This document shows, in pieces, positions 26,881 through 38,083 of a stretch of DNA of 64,000 nt. The DNA lies in assembly GCA_035493955.1 (NCBI GenBank), contig DATJHI010000041.1, positions 62,001 through 126,000 of the forward strand. Reading direction: 5' to 3'. The notes under the pieces are model-generated. The model was not told the origin of the DNA. It saw only the letters and a program-made list of their open reading frames with translations, and ran no database searches. The translations under genes and the position numbers were made by a program. Each line of letters begins with the position of its first letter. Positions within the stretch are counted from its first letter, which is position 1. This stretch comes from NCED01 sp035493955 (GTDB taxonomy: Bacteria > Pseudomonadota > Alphaproteobacteria > Caulobacterales > Caulobacteraceae).

Positions 26881-26931
26881 CTTTCACCCGCGGCGGGTCA
26901 GAACGTTTGCGGAACATCCAAGGAGCGTCAC

Positions 26932-27267
26932 ATGCGGGAAGACGGCAAGATCGACTATGTGGAGTTCCGCGGCCGCGACATGGGCGCGATCAAGGGCTTC
27001 TACCGCGACGCCTTCGGCTGGGGTTTCACCGACTACGGCCCGGCCTACGCCGCCTTCGATCAGGGATTGGAGGGCGGCTTCGACACCGACAGCGAGCCGA
27101 TGAAGCCGCCGCTGGTGGTGCTTTACGCCCACGACCTTGAGGCCATGGAACTCCGGGTAAAGGCGGCGGGCGGGACGGTGACCGTGCCGATCTACGGCTT
27201 CCCCGGCGGCCGGCGCTTCCACTTCGCCGACCCGGCGGGCAATGAGCTGGCGGTCTGGTCGGCCTAG
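26932..27267 (+). CDS. VOC (glyoxalase/dioxygenase superfamily) protein
   Basis: A 111-residue single VOC unit with KIDYVEFRGRDMGAIKGFYRDAFGW at the start and FHFADPAGNELAVWS at the end, where Glu is the usual metal ligand. aaggag precedes the ATG. Substrate unknown. The stop is the TAG of a CTAG shared with the opposing SDR gene. Confidence 0.88.
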   Translation: MREDGKIDYVEFRGRDMGAIKGFYRDAFGWGFTDYGPAYAAFDQGLEGGFDTDSEPMKPPLVVLYAHDLEAMELRVKAAGGTVTVPIYGFPGGRRFHFADPAGNELAVWSA

Positions 27268-28130
27268 AGCTTCACCCCGGTGAAATCCGGCCGGAACGGC
27301 CGCGGCGCCCAGCCGAAGTCCCGCGCCGCCGGGGCGCCGTCAAAGGTCAGGTCCTCGGCCATGCGCACGCCCATGGCTGCGGTCGCGCCAGGCAACAGGG
27401 GCGAGGCGAGGGTCAGGCCCATCCGCCAGACCAGGGGCGGGACCGCGATCAGCCGGGGTCGTTTGCCCAGGGCCCGGAACACCCGCGCCCCCATCTCCCG
27501 ATAGGCCAGGGTCTCGCCCCCCGGCAAGTCGTACGCCCCGTTCGCGGCCGCCGGCGCCCGCGCCGCCGCCAGCGCGGCCTCAGCGAGATCGTCGGCATGG
27601 ACCGGCTGGCGCAGCCCCTCGCCCCGGCCGGCCAAGGGCAGAACGCCGAAGCGGGCGATCAGCCGCGCCAGGCGCGTGACATTGGCGTCGCGCCCTTCGG
27701 CATAGATCAGGGTAGGGCGCAGGATGGTCCAAGCGGCGCCGCTGGCTATGGCCGCCGCCTCGCCCTCGGCCAATCGCCCGGCGACGGTCCGCTCGTGGGC
27801 GTCGGGCGAATCCTGTTTGGTGAACAGGCTGGTCGAAGAGAACGCCACCAGCCGTGTCATGCCGTTGGCGAGCAGGGTCGGCAGGGCCGCCGGCAGCAGC
27901 CAGATGGGCGAAAGGCTGAACACCGTGGCCGCCTGCGGCAGCCTCGAGGCGAGGTCCGCGTCGCCGAGGGCGCCTTTGATCCAGGCGATCCCGGCCGGCG
28001 CCTCGGCGGGCGGATCGCGGCTGAGCGCCGCGACGCGGGCGCCCTCAGCCAGCCGAGGCAGCAGGAAACGCCCGATCAGGCTGGTCCCCCCCAGCACAAG
28101 CACGCCGCCGCCGGAATCGTCCATGTCCAT
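27264..28130 (-). CDS. NAD(P)-binding SDR-type protein (atypical/extended)
   Basis: A 288-residue Rossmann protein: VLVLGGTSLIGRFLLPRL is the nucleotide loop; VAFSSTSLFTK and TILRPTLIYAEG follow the extended SDR pattern, but the YxxxK catalytic pair is not evident, as in NDUFA9/YbjT-like atypical SDRs. PVHADDLAEAALAA matches that group. Convergent with the VOC gene, sharing a CTAG stop. Confidence 0.82.
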   Translation of the reverse strand: MDMDDSGGGVLVLGGTSLIGRFLLPRLAEGARVAALSRDPPAEAPAGIAWIKGALGDADLASRLPQAATVFSLSPIWLLPAALPTLLANGMTRLVAFSSTSLFTKQDSPDAHERTVAGRLAEGEAAAIASGAAWTILRPTLIYAEGRDANVTRLARLIARFGVLPLAGRGEGLRQPVHADDLAEAALAAARAPAAANGAYDLPGGETLAYREMGARVFRALGKRPRLIAVPPLVWRMGLTLASPLLPGATAAMGVRMAEDLTFDGAPAARDFGWAPRPFRPDFTGVKL

Positions 28131-28260
28131 GACTCTGTGTGCTAGCGCCCTCGCCCGCGGAGCGCTAGGCAGTCGGCGTTCCGGCTTGTTCGGCCAGCTT
28201 AACCATAGGCTAATGGCTGTGCGACAGCCTCAAGCCCGCGCCGCAGCCGCGAGGAGCGCC

Positions 28261-28665
28261 ATGGACACCGTCGTCAGCCCCAGCGCCCACGCCGCCGCCC
28301 TCTGGGTCGGCCTGAATCTGCTGTTGCTGCTGGTGCTGTCGGCCCTGGTGGTCCGCCAGCGCCAGCGCCACCGGGTGCTGATCGGCGACGCGGGCGTGCC
28401 CGAGCTGTTGCGGGCGCGCCGCGCCTTCGGCAACGCCACCGAATATCTGCCCGCGGGGATCGGCGCCCTGGTCATGCTGGCCGTGGTCGGCTCGCCCGCG
28501 CTGGTGATCCACGGAGTCGGGGCGGTGCTGTTCCTGAGCCGGGTCGCCCACGGCTGGGGCATCACCGCCAACGCCGGGCCGTCCCTCGGACGCACCGCAG
28601 GGACCCTCCTGACCTGGCTCGCGTTCCTGTTCGCAGGCGCGCTGCTGCTGTTCTACGCCATCTGA
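28261..28665 (+). CDS. MAPEG family membrane protein
   Basis: A 134-residue four-helix membrane protein starting at ATG 28261 after a GAGGAG site. LRARRAFGNATEYLPAGI matches the MAPEG signature around the RAxxN glutathione-site residues. Members conjugate or isomerise lipophilic compounds with glutathione; substrate unknown here. The frame is open far upstream, but the ribosome-binding site and family fit decide the start. Confidence 0.87.
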   Translation: MDTVVSPSAHAAALWVGLNLLLLLVLSALVVRQRQRHRVLIGDAGVPELLRARRAFGNATEYLPAGIGALVMLAVVGSPALVIHGVGAVLFLSRVAHGWGITANAGPSLGRTAGTLLTWLAFLFAGALLLFYAI

Positions 28666-28736
28666 GCCTGTCCGCTTGCGGCGACGCTTGCGGCTGGCGA
28701 TAAGCGGCCCTCCTGAGCGCGCCTTGAGGAATGGGT

Positions 28737-30068
28737 ATGGACGAAGCCCTGCTGCACGATCTGGTCCAGAGCGCCCTTCGCGCCGGCGCCGACGCCGCCG
28801 AGGCGGTGACCCAGGACATCCGCTCGCTCTCGGTCGGGGTGCGGATGGGCGAACTGGAGGAGGTCGAGCGCGAGGAACGCCGCGACCTCGGCCTGCGCGT
28901 CTTCATCGGCCGCCGCCAGGCGGTGGTGTCGAGTTCGGATCTCTCCCCCGAGGTGCGGACCCGGCTGGTGGAGCGGGCGGTGGCCATGGCCAGGCTGGCG
29001 CCGGAGGACCCCTACTGCGGTCTGGCCCCCAAGGACCGTCTGGCCAAGGGCGACGGACCCGACCTCGAACTCTACGACCCCGCCGAGCTGTCCCCTGAAG
29101 CGCTGGAACAGGCCGCCAGGACTGCCGAGGCCGCGGCCCGGTCGGTCGAAGGCGTAGCCAACAGCGAAGGCGGCAGCGCGAGCTGGTCCGCCGCCGCCGG
29201 GCGCATCGTCACCAGCGACGGCTTTTCCGGCTTCAGCCAGGCCAGCGGCTTCTCCATCTCGGCCTCGGCCATCGCCGAGGACGAGAACGGCATGGAACGC
29301 GGAGGGGAAGGCCGGTCGACCCGCCATCTCGCCGACCTGCCTTCCCCCGAAACCATCGGAACCGACGCCGGCCTCCGCGCCGTTTCCCGCCTGGGCGCGC
29401 GCAAGATCGACAGTTGCACCGCCACCGTGCTGTTCGAGAACCGCGGGTCCACGCAGGTGCTGTCGCCGTTCGTGGGCGCGATCTCCGGCTCGGCGGTGGC
29501 GCGCGGGGTCTCGTTCCTGAAGGACAAGCTCGGGGCGCAGGTGTTCGCCCGGGGAGTGAACGTCGTCGACGATCCGCTGCGGATCCGGGGCCTGGGCTCG
29601 GCCTTCTTCGACGACGAAGGGGTGGCCACCGCCCGCCGCGCCCTGATCGAGGACGGGGTGCTGACGACCTGGCTGCTGAACTCCGGCGCCGCTCGTCAGC
29701 TCGGCATGGAGACCACCGGCCACGCCTCGCGCGGCCTGGCCGACGCCCCCGGCGTCTCCACCCACAACTTCACCCTGGAGCCGGGCGCCGCCTCCCCCGC
29801 CGAGCTGATGCGCGACGCGGGCCAGGGCCTGTTCGTAACCTCCATGTTCGGCCCCTCGCTCAACAGCAACAACGGCGACTGGTCGGCGGGGGTCTCCGGC
29901 TTCTGGTTCGAGAACGGCGAGTTGGCCTATCCGGTCACCGAGATCACCGTCGCCGGCAATCTGATCGAGCTCTACGCCCGCCTGATCCCCGCCAACGACC
30001 TGGAGATCCGCGGATCGTCCAACGCCCCCAGCCTGTTGATCGACGGATTGGCGGTTGCAGGGCGGTGA
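28737..30068 (+). CDS. pmbA: PmbA/TldE family metallopeptidase subunit
   Basis: A 443-residue TldD/PmbA protein. VRMGELEEVEREERRDLGLRVF and the C-terminal GDWSAGVSGFWFENGELAYPV are diagnostic; there is no HExxxH, so this is the TldE/PmbA non-zinc partner. In E. coli the TldD-TldE pair processes antibiotic peptides and CcdA; no tldD is in the window. Two ATGs lie at 28731 and 28737; gagga at 28726-28730 gives proper spacing only to the second. The end overlaps the next gene (GTGA). Confidence 0.92.
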   Translation: MDEALLHDLVQSALRAGADAAEAVTQDIRSLSVGVRMGELEEVEREERRDLGLRVFIGRRQAVVSSSDLSPEVRTRLVERAVAMARLAPEDPYCGLAPKDRLAKGDGPDLELYDPAELSPEALEQAARTAEAAARSVEGVANSEGGSASWSAAAGRIVTSDGFSGFSQASGFSISASAIAEDENGMERGGEGRSTRHLADLPSPETIGTDAGLRAVSRLGARKIDSCTATVLFENRGSTQVLSPFVGAISGSAVARGVSFLKDKLGAQVFARGVNVVDDPLRIRGLGSAFFDDEGVATARRALIEDGVLTTWLLNSGAARQLGMETTGHASRGLADAPGVSTHNFTLEPGAASPAELMRDAGQGLFVTSMFGPSLNSNNGDWSAGVSGFWFENGELAYPVTEITVAGNLIELYARLIPANDLEIRGSSNAPSLLIDGLAVAGR

Positions 30069-30859
30069 GCGAGGATCTCGACCTCCTCCGCGACGTGGCC
30101 CACGAGGCGGGACGCCTCGCCCTGAGCCTGCAGGAGAGCGGCCTCGACATCCACAGCAAGCCCGGAGGGTCGCCGGTCACCAACGCCGACCTCGCCGTCG
30201 ACAAGCTGATCCAGACCCGCCTGCGGGCGGCCCGGCCCGACTACGGCTGGTTGTCCGAGGAGACGGTCGACGACCGGTCCCGGTTCACCGCCCGACGGCT
30301 GTTCATGGTCGATCCGATCGACGGAACCGTGGCCTTCATCAAGGGCCGGCCCTGGTGGACCGTCTCGGTGGCGGTGGTGGAGGACGGCCGCGCCCTCGCG
30401 GGGGTCATCTACGCGCCGAGGCTGGAAGAGACCTATGAGGCCGAGCACGGCGGGGGGGCGCGGCTGAACGGGGCCGCCATCCACGCCAGCGCCTGCGCGG
30501 ACCTGGAGGCCTGCGCCATGCTCAGCCCCCAGGGCGCCTTCACCCAGGGGACGGGGCCGCAGGCATGGCCGCAGATGCGGGTGCAGAACCGCAACTCCAT
30601 CGCGCTCAGGGTCGCGCTGGTGGCGGCGGGAACCTTCGATGCGGCGGTCGCCCTGTCGTCCAAGAACGACTGGGACCTGGCCGCGGGCCTGGTCATCGCC
30701 GACGAGGCGGGGGCCGTGTGCACCGACCACAAGGGCCGCCCGCTGGTCCTGAACGGCGAAAGTATCGTGCATCCGAGCCTGGTCTGCGCCGGTCCGGCCC
30801 TTCACCCGTTGATCTTGCGGCGCACCACGCTTATCGACTTGCCGCCGATCGCCCTGTGA
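30065..30859 (+). CDS. Inositol-monophosphatase family phosphatase (CysQ/SuhB-like)
   Basis: A 264-residue Mg-dependent phosphatase. Metal-binding motifs SEETVDD, DPIDGT and WDLAAG are intact. GTG start at 30065 overlaps the pmbA stop. Candidates are 3'(2'),5'-bisphosphate nucleotidase (CysQ) or inositol/sugar phosphatase. It leads into DUF4170 and the lipid A genes, an order seen in other alphaproteobacteria (from memory), so involvement in envelope precursor supply is possible. Confidence 0.88.
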   Translation: MSEDLDLLRDVAHEAGRLALSLQESGLDIHSKPGGSPVTNADLAVDKLIQTRLRAARPDYGWLSEETVDDRSRFTARRLFMVDPIDGTVAFIKGRPWWTVSVAVVEDGRALAGVIYAPRLEETYEAEHGGGARLNGAAIHASACADLEACAMLSPQGAFTQGTGPQAWPQMRVQNRNSIALRVALVAAGTFDAAVALSSKNDWDLAAGLVIADEAGAVCTDHKGRPLVLNGESIVHPSLVCAGPALHPLILRRTTLIDLPPIAL

Positions 30860-30867
30860 GGATCACG

Positions 30868-31104
30868 ATGACCGAAGCCGCCGCCAAACCCCAACTCCTG
30901 CACCTCCTCTTCGGCGGCGAGTTGAAACAGGTCGGCGGGACCGAATTCCGCGACCTCTCCAAGATCGATTTCGTCGGCGCCTACCCCGACTACGCCAGCG
31001 CCCACGCCGCCTGGAAGAGCAAGGCCCAGGCGACGGTCGACAACGCCCTGATGCGTTACGTCATCGTCCACGCCCACAAGCTGCTGGACCCGGCGCAGGA
31101 CTGA
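30868..31104 (+). CDS. DUF4170 family protein
   Basis: A 78-residue protein from ATG 30868 with LLHLLFGGELKQVGGTEFRDL, VGAYPDYASAHAAWKSKAQATVD and MRYVIVHAHKLL, the DUF4170 pattern typical of alphaproteobacteria. Function unknown; the family is regularly next to the IMPase and Kdo/lipid A genes. Eight bases after the preceding stop, and convergent with the phosphatase gene. Confidence 0.88.
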   Translation: MTEAAAKPQLLHLLFGGELKQVGGTEFRDLSKIDFVGAYPDYASAHAAWKSKAQATVDNALMRYVIVHAHKLLDPAQD

Positions 31105-31111
31105 AAGCGCG

Positions 31112-31780
31112 TCACTCCCGTCTCAGCAGCTTCTCGGTCAGCAGGGTTCCCCACCAGGCGGCCTGGAAATCGGCCTTGATCCGCTTGGGGTCGTAGTCGG
31201 GCCGCCGCACCCACTCCACGAAGCTCAGGCCCGCCGGTTCGCCTTCCGCGAAATAGCGGTCGAAGGTGTAGTCCAGCACCCCGGTCTTGCCCTGCCGCAC
31301 GTGCAGGTGACGCAAGCTGAGCTCTTTCAGCGCCTGCCGCAGGGGCAGGCCCAGGCGGACGTGGGCGTAAAGGACCGCGACGACCCCCGCCCGGTCGGCT
31401 CCGGACTTGCAATGCATCAGCGCCGGATAGGCCATGGTCTCGAACAGGGCCAGCAGGCCTTCGACCTGGGCGCGGGTCGGGGCCTCGCGCGATGAGACCG
31501 CGAAATCGACCAGGGTCAGGCCCAGCCGTTCGCAGGCGTCCTTCTCCAGGTCGTAGAAGCCCGCGGCGTGGCCGCTTCCGCGCAGGTTGAGGACGGTCTT
31601 CACCCCCTGGTCGCGCCAAGCCCTGAGCTGGAACGGCCAGGGCTGGTTGGTGCGGACCAGTTCGGGGCTGATCCAGTGGGCGTTCTGGAACCCCAGCCTC
31701 AGATAGGCGTGGTCCTGCCACAGATAGTCCCAATAGGCGGCGCGCCGTCCTTCGGGCTTTGAAAGGTCGAACCGGGCCAA
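31112..31780 (-). CDS. Tyrosine/dual-specificity phosphatase
   Basis: A 222-residue protein with the phosphatase loop HCKSGADRAG: Cys124 and Arg130 give CX5R. Earlier LNLRGSGHAAGFYDLEKDACERLGL resembles the Siw14/DSP-like bacterial group. No ATG occurs near the conserved N-terminus; TTG at 31780 with AGGGG about nine bases upstream is the likely start. Frame continues open upstream without family match. It diverges from the msbA-like gene by 129 bases. The substrate may be a phosphoprotein or a phospholipid. Confidence 0.85.
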   Translation of the reverse strand: MARFDLSKPEGRRAAYWDYLWQDHAYLRLGFQNAHWISPELVRTNQPWPFQLRAWRDQGVKTVLNLRGSGHAAGFYDLEKDACERLGLTLVDFAVSSREAPTRAQVEGLLALFETMAYPALMHCKSGADRAGVVAVLYAHVRLGLPLRQALKELSLRHLHVRQGKTGVLDYTFDRYFAEGEPAGLSFVEWVRRPDYDPKRIKADFQAAWWGTLLTEKLLRRE

Positions 31781-31909
31781 GCTGACGTCCCCTGGAGCGC
31801 GAGAGCCGTCGCCGCCTCCGCAGTCGCGGCGATAGGTAGGCCGCCCGCCCGGCCAAGGGAAGCCGGGGCCAGCTTGACACCGTCCGCCATTGAGACGACC
31901 CCTGCCGGC

Positions 31910-33729
<1,820 letters not shown>

Positions 33730-33733
<4 letters not shown>

Positions 33734-34437
33734 AGCGGCTAATACGGTCGCGGGCGGCGCAAGCGCTGCTCGGCCTGGTCCTGGCCGCCTATCTGAAGCC
33801 GACCCTGGCCAGCATCCGCTGGCGGCACGTGGGGCGGGACAAGGCCGAGGGCCTGTGGAACCGCGGCGGTCCCGCCATCGCCTGTTTCTGGCATAGCCGC
33901 ATCGCCCTTTCGCCGGCCTGCTGGCCGATGGACCGGGTGAGGGCGGGCACGGCCCAGGACCCCCGGGCCCTGATCTCCCTGTCGGCGGACGGCGCCTTCA
34001 TCGCCGCGGCCATGGCCCGGCTGGGCTTCCCGGCCATCCGCGGCTCCTCCACCAAGACCTGGGACAAGGCCAAGGCCAAGGGCGGCGCGGCCGCCTTTCG
34101 CGAGGCCTTGCGCTGGCTGAAGGGAGGCGGCGGGGTGGCGATCACGCCGGACGGTCCCCGCGGCCCGGCCGAGCACATGGCCGAGGGCGCGCCCCTCCTG
34201 GCCAAGCTGTCAGGAGCGCCGGTGCTGCTGGTCGGCCTGGCCTGCGCTCCAGGGCTGCGCCTGAACACCTGGGATAGGGCCGTCCTGCCCCGACCCTTCG
34301 GCCGCGGCGTGATCATCTGGGCCGGCCCCTTCTGGGTCGCGGCCGACGCCGACCGCGAGGCGGTCGAGGCGGCGCGGGCCGAGTGGGAAGCCGCCCTCTC
34401 GCGCATCACCGCCGAGGCGGAGACCCTGGCGGCATGA
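33730..34437 (+). CDS. DUF374 lysophospholipid acyltransferase-like protein
   Basis: A 235-residue protein with ACFWHSRIAL and ITPDGPRGPAEHMAEGAPLLAKLSGAPV, the DUF374 signature. In alphaproteobacteria this family lies with waaA and lpxK and probably acylates a lipid A-type precursor; not proven here. GTG start overlaps the msbA stop (GTGA) and its stop overlaps waaA (ATGA). N-terminal hydrophobic helix suggests inner-membrane association. Confidence 0.88.
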
Positions 34438-35690
34438 GCGCCCTGCCCCTCAGCCTGCAAGCCTATCGGGCCGCGACCGCGGTGCTGGAGCCTCTGGCGC
34501 CCTTGGTGCTCAAACGCCGGGCGCGCCGGGGCAAGGAGGATCCGGCGCGACTGGCCGAACGGATGGGGCGGCCCGCCCGCGACCGGCCGCAGGGCGCCCT
34601 GGCCTGGCTGCACGGCGCCAGCGTCGGCGAAAGCCTTTCGCTCCTGCCCCTGATCGAGGCCTTGCGCAGCCGGCGGCCCGGTCTCGCCATCCTGGTCACC
34701 TCCGGCACCCTGACCTCCGCCGAACTGATGGCGCAGCGGCTTCCGGCCGACGCGATCCACCAGTTCGCGCCGGTGGACGGGCCTCGCGCCGCCGCCCGGT
34801 TCCTCGACCATTGGCGGCCGGACCTGGCCGTCTTCGTCGAGAGCGAGCTGTGGCCGAACCTGCTGGTCGCCGCCCGCGCCCGCGATATCCCCACCGCCCT
34901 GGTCTCGGCCCGCCTGTCCGAGGCGAGCCTGGTGGGCTGGGCCCGTGTCCCCGCCGCCGCCCGCGCCCTTCTGTCTGGCTTCAGGCTGGTGATGGGCCAG
35001 GATCAGGCGGCGGCGGAGCGTCTGGCCCGCCTCGGCGCCCGGGACGACGGAAGGCTGAATCTTAAGCTGGCCGCGGCGGTCCCCCCGGTGGACCCGGCCG
35101 CGCTGGACCAGTTGCGGCAGGCCGCCGACGGACGGGCCATACTGGTCGCCGCCTCGACCCATCCCGGCGAGGAGGCCGTGGTCCTCGAAGCCTTCTCCGG
35201 CCTGGCGGGACGGCCCGACCGGCCCATGCTGGTCATCGTGCCGCGCCATCCCGCCCGGGGCGCCGGGATCGCCGCCACGGCGCCCATGCGGCGGCAGGGA
35301 GCCGGGGACTCGTTCGGCGGCGCCGACGTCTATGTCGCGGACGCCCTGGGCCAGTTGGGAACCTGGTTCCGGCTCGCCCACAGCGCCTTCGTCGGCGGCA
35401 GCCTTTTCCCCGGCGTCGGCGGTCACAACCCCATCGAGGCCGCCCGCCTCGGCGCGCCGATCGTCGTCGGCCCGCATGTGGAGAACTGGGTGGATGTCTA
35501 TTCGGCCCTGCGCGCGGCGGACGCCGTGGCCGCCGTCGAAGACGCCCGGTCGCTGGGGGAGGCCTGGGCAAGGGACCTCGACGACGCGGGGGCGGCGAAC
35601 GCCCGCGCGGACCGGGCCAGGGCGGTGGCGAACCGTGGGGCGGACGGTCTCGACGCCGCCGCCGACGCGCTCATAGGCCTGTTGCCATGA
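34434..35690 (+). CDS. waaA: 3-deoxy-D-manno-octulosonic acid (Kdo) transferase WaaA
   Basis: Adds Kdo to lipid IVA at the cytoplasmic face of the inner membrane. A 418-residue GT-B enzyme with WLHGASVGESLSLLPLIEAL (base Glu), VESELWPNLLVAARARDIPTALVSARLSE and FVGGSLFPGVGGHNPIEAA. The start ATG at 34434 lies in the ATGA junction with DUF374, and lpxK follows with the same kind of overlap. Confidence 0.96.
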   Translation: MSALPLSLQAYRAATAVLEPLAPLVLKRRARRGKEDPARLAERMGRPARDRPQGALAWLHGASVGESLSLLPLIEALRSRRPGLAILVTSGTLTSAELMAQRLPADAIHQFAPVDGPRAAARFLDHWRPDLAVFVESELWPNLLVAARARDIPTALVSARLSEASLVGWARVPAAARALLSGFRLVMGQDQAAAERLARLGARDDGRLNLKLAAAVPPVDPAALDQLRQAADGRAILVAASTHPGEEAVVLEAFSGLAGRPDRPMLVIVPRHPARGAGIAATAPMRRQGAGDSFGGADVYVADALGQLGTWFRLAHSAFVGGSLFPGVGGHNPIEAARLGAPIVVGPHVENWVDVYSALRAADAVAAVEDARSLGEAWARDLDDAGAANARADRARAVANRGADGLDAAADALIGLLP

Positions 35691-36706
35691 AGCTCGCCAC
35701 CCCCCGCTGGTGGTACGTCCGCGAAGGCGCGCCCATGGCCCTGACCCGTGCTTTGCTGAGGCCGGCCTCCTGGGTGTGGGCGGCGGCGACGGCTCGGCGG
35801 ATCGTGAAGGCCTCGCCCTACGATCCGGGCATCGCGGTGATCTGCGTCGGCGGACTCAGCGTGGGCGGGGCCGGCAAGACCCCGGTGGTCCAGGTCCTGT
35901 TGCAGCGGCTGCTGGGCGGGGGGACCCGGGCCGCCGCTCTGTCGCGGGGGTACGGAGGCCGGCTCAAGGGGCCGGTGAAAGTCGATCCCGCCCGTCATAC
36001 CGCCGAGGACGTCGGCGACGAGCCGCTGATGTTGGCCGCCCAGGCCCCGGCCTGGGTCGCCCGCGACCGCGCCGCGGGCGCCCGCGCCGCCGCGGCGGAC
36101 GGAGTGCAGGTCCTGCTCCTGGACGACGGCCACCAGAATCCGTCCGTCGCCAAGACCCTGTCGGTGGTGGTGGTGGACGGGGAGACGCGGAACGGCGAGT
36201 GGCCGTTCGGCGACGGCTCGGTCTTTCCCGCCGGTCCGATGCGCGAACCCCTGGCGGTCGGACTGGCGCGGGCCGATGCGGTGGTTGTGCTGCTGCCCAC
36301 CGACCTGGACGCGCCCGATCCGGAGCTGATGGCCCTGTTCGCTGGAAAGCCGGCGCTCGTCGCCCGGCTGGAGCCCGTGGGCCCGCCGCCGCCGGGGCCC
36401 CAGCTCGCCTTCGCCGGCATAGCCAAGCCCTGGCGGTTCGAGCAGTCGCTCCGCGCCGCTGGCTGCGAACTGGCCGATTTCGCCCCCTATCCCGATCACG
36501 CGCGACTGGACGAGGCCGCCTTGCAGTTCCTCGCCGACCGGGCGGCGGCTCTAGGGGCGGGACTGCTCACCACTGAAAAGGATTGGGCGCGGCTGCCGCC
36601 GGAATGGCGCAGCCGGGTCGCGGCCTGGCCGGTGCGGGCGCGGTTCCTGGACGAGGCCGCGGTGGACCGGCTCTTGGCCACGGCGCCGGCGCGCGCCCGG
36701 CCCTAA
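35687..36706 (+). CDS. lpxK: Tetraacyldisaccharide 4'-kinase LpxK
   Basis: Phosphorylates the lipid A disaccharide to lipid IVA. The 339-residue protein has the P-loop VGGLSVGGAGKTP at 54-66 and the LLDDGHQNPSVAKTLSVVVVD Walker B-like part. YVREGAPMALTRALLRPASWVW at the N-terminus is the membrane-associating helix. Last gene of the msbA-DUF374-waaA-lpxK run; converges with purD. Confidence 0.96.
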   Translation: MKLATPRWWYVREGAPMALTRALLRPASWVWAAATARRIVKASPYDPGIAVICVGGLSVGGAGKTPVVQVLLQRLLGGGTRAAALSRGYGGRLKGPVKVDPARHTAEDVGDEPLMLAAQAPAWVARDRAAGARAAAADGVQVLLLDDGHQNPSVAKTLSVVVVDGETRNGEWPFGDGSVFPAGPMREPLAVGLARADAVVVLLPTDLDAPDPELMALFAGKPALVARLEPVGPPPPGPQLAFAGIAKPWRFEQSLRAAGCELADFAPYPDHARLDEAALQFLADRAAALGAGLLTTEKDWARLPPEWRSRVAAWPVRARFLDEAAVDRLLATAPARARP

Positions 36707-36719
36707 GGCCTTTTGCGAT

Positions 36720-37988
36720 CTACCCCAGCGCCCGCCAGCCGATGTCGGTGCGGTGGAAGCCTTCGGGCCAGTCGATGCGGGCGACCGCCGCATAGGCCCG
36801 CCGGCGCGCCTCGGCCAGATCGGCGCCGAGGGCGCAGACGTTCAGCACCCGCCCGCCCGTCGCCACCAGGGCGCCGTCGGACCGCCGGGCGGTTCCGGCG
36901 TGGAACACCGCCACCCCTTCGCCGAAGTCGGCGTCGAGGCCGCGGATCGCCGAGCCCTTTTCCGGGGCGTCGGGATAGCCACGGGCGGCCAGCACCACGC
37001 AGATCGCCGCCTGCTCGCGCCAGACCGGCGGGGCCATTTCGGCCAATCGGCCGGTGGCCGCCGCATGCAGATAGGGCAACAGGTCGCTCTCCAGGCGCAG
37101 CATCAGCACCTGGCATTCCGGGTCGCCGAAGCGGGCGTTGAACTCCACCAGCCTGGGGCCCGCGTCGGTCACCATCAGCCCCGCATAGACCACTCCGCAA
37201 TAGGGCGTCCCTTCCGCCGCCAACCCCTTCACCGCCGCCTCGATCATGCCGGTGCGGGCGGCCTCGACGGTCTCGGGGGTCAGGACAGGCGCCGGCGAAT
37301 AGGTTCCCATGCCGCCGGTGTTGGGGCCCTTGTCGCCGTCATAGGCCCGCTTGTGGTCCTGGGCCCCGCCGAACAGCATCGCCGTCGTCCCGTCGGCGAG
37401 GGCGAAAAGCGAGGCCTCCTCGCCGACCATGAACTCCTCGATCACCACCCTCGCCCCGGCGACGCCGAAGCGGCCGCCCAGCATGTCGTCCACCGCGGCG
37501 TCCGCCTCGGCCCGGGTCCCGGCGATGACCACCCCCTTGCCGGCGGCCAGCCCGTCGGCCTTGATCACATAGGGAGGCTGGAAGCCGTCGAGGGCGGCGC
37601 GGGCGGATGCGGCGTCTTCGCAGGCGACGAAACGGGCCGTGGGCAGGCCGTGGCGATCGGCGAAGGCCTTGGAGAAGGCCTTGGAGGTCTCCAGCCGGGC
37701 CGCGGCGCGGGTCGGGCCGAAACAGGCGATCCCGGCGGCGTGCAGGGCGTCGGCCAGGCCCGCCTCCAGGGCGGATTCGGGGCCCACCACCACCAGATTG
37801 GCGGCCATCTCCCGGGCGAGGCCTACAAGGCCGGCGACATCGGTGGCCTCAACGGCCCGGATCTCGGCCACGGCCGCCATGCCTGGGTTGCCAGGGGCGG
37901 CCACCAGGCGGGTCAGCAGCGGCGACTGGGCCAGCTTCCAGGCCAGGGCGTGCTCACGGCCGCCGGATCCGACGAGAAGGATGTTCAT
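36720..37988 (-). CDS. purD: Phosphoribosylamine-glycine ligase
   Basis: Second step of purine synthesis. 422 residues starting MNILLVGSGGREHALAWKLAQ, with ATP-grasp segments VIKADGLAAGKGVVIAG and the PurD signature RFGDPECQVLMLRL. ATG 37988 is chosen over a longer frame because it gives the universal N-terminus. Divergent from xseA by 95 bases. Confidence 0.97.
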   Translation of the reverse strand: MNILLVGSGGREHALAWKLAQSPLLTRLVAAPGNPGMAAVAEIRAVEATDVAGLVGLAREMAANLVVVGPESALEAGLADALHAAGIACFGPTRAAARLETSKAFSKAFADRHGLPTARFVACEDAASARAALDGFQPPYVIKADGLAAGKGVVIAGTRAEADAAVDDMLGGRFGVAGARVVIEEFMVGEEASLFALADGTTAMLFGGAQDHKRAYDGDKGPNTGGMGTYSPAPVLTPETVEAARTGMIEAAVKGLAAEGTPYCGVVYAGLMVTDAGPRLVEFNARFGDPECQVLMLRLESDLLPYLHAAATGRLAEMAPPVWREQAAICVVLAARGYPDAPEKGSAIRGLDADFGEGVAVFHAGTARRSDGALVATGGRVLNVCALGADLAEARRRAYAAVARIDWPEGFHRTDIGWRALG

Positions 37989-38083
37989 GCCGCCGCCTGT
38001 GCGGCTGACCGGCGACGGCGTCAAGGGTCCGTCGTGGGCGTAGGGGCCTGCCGCGACTCGGCCTTACGCCCTATGTTGGACCG

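Noticed and set aside
36720..38024. Upstream extensions of several genes (for example purD, cutA, ubiA, mutL, rsmD)
   Set aside because: Open frames run past the real starts because of GC bias; conserved N-termini and ribosome-binding sites place the starts further in.
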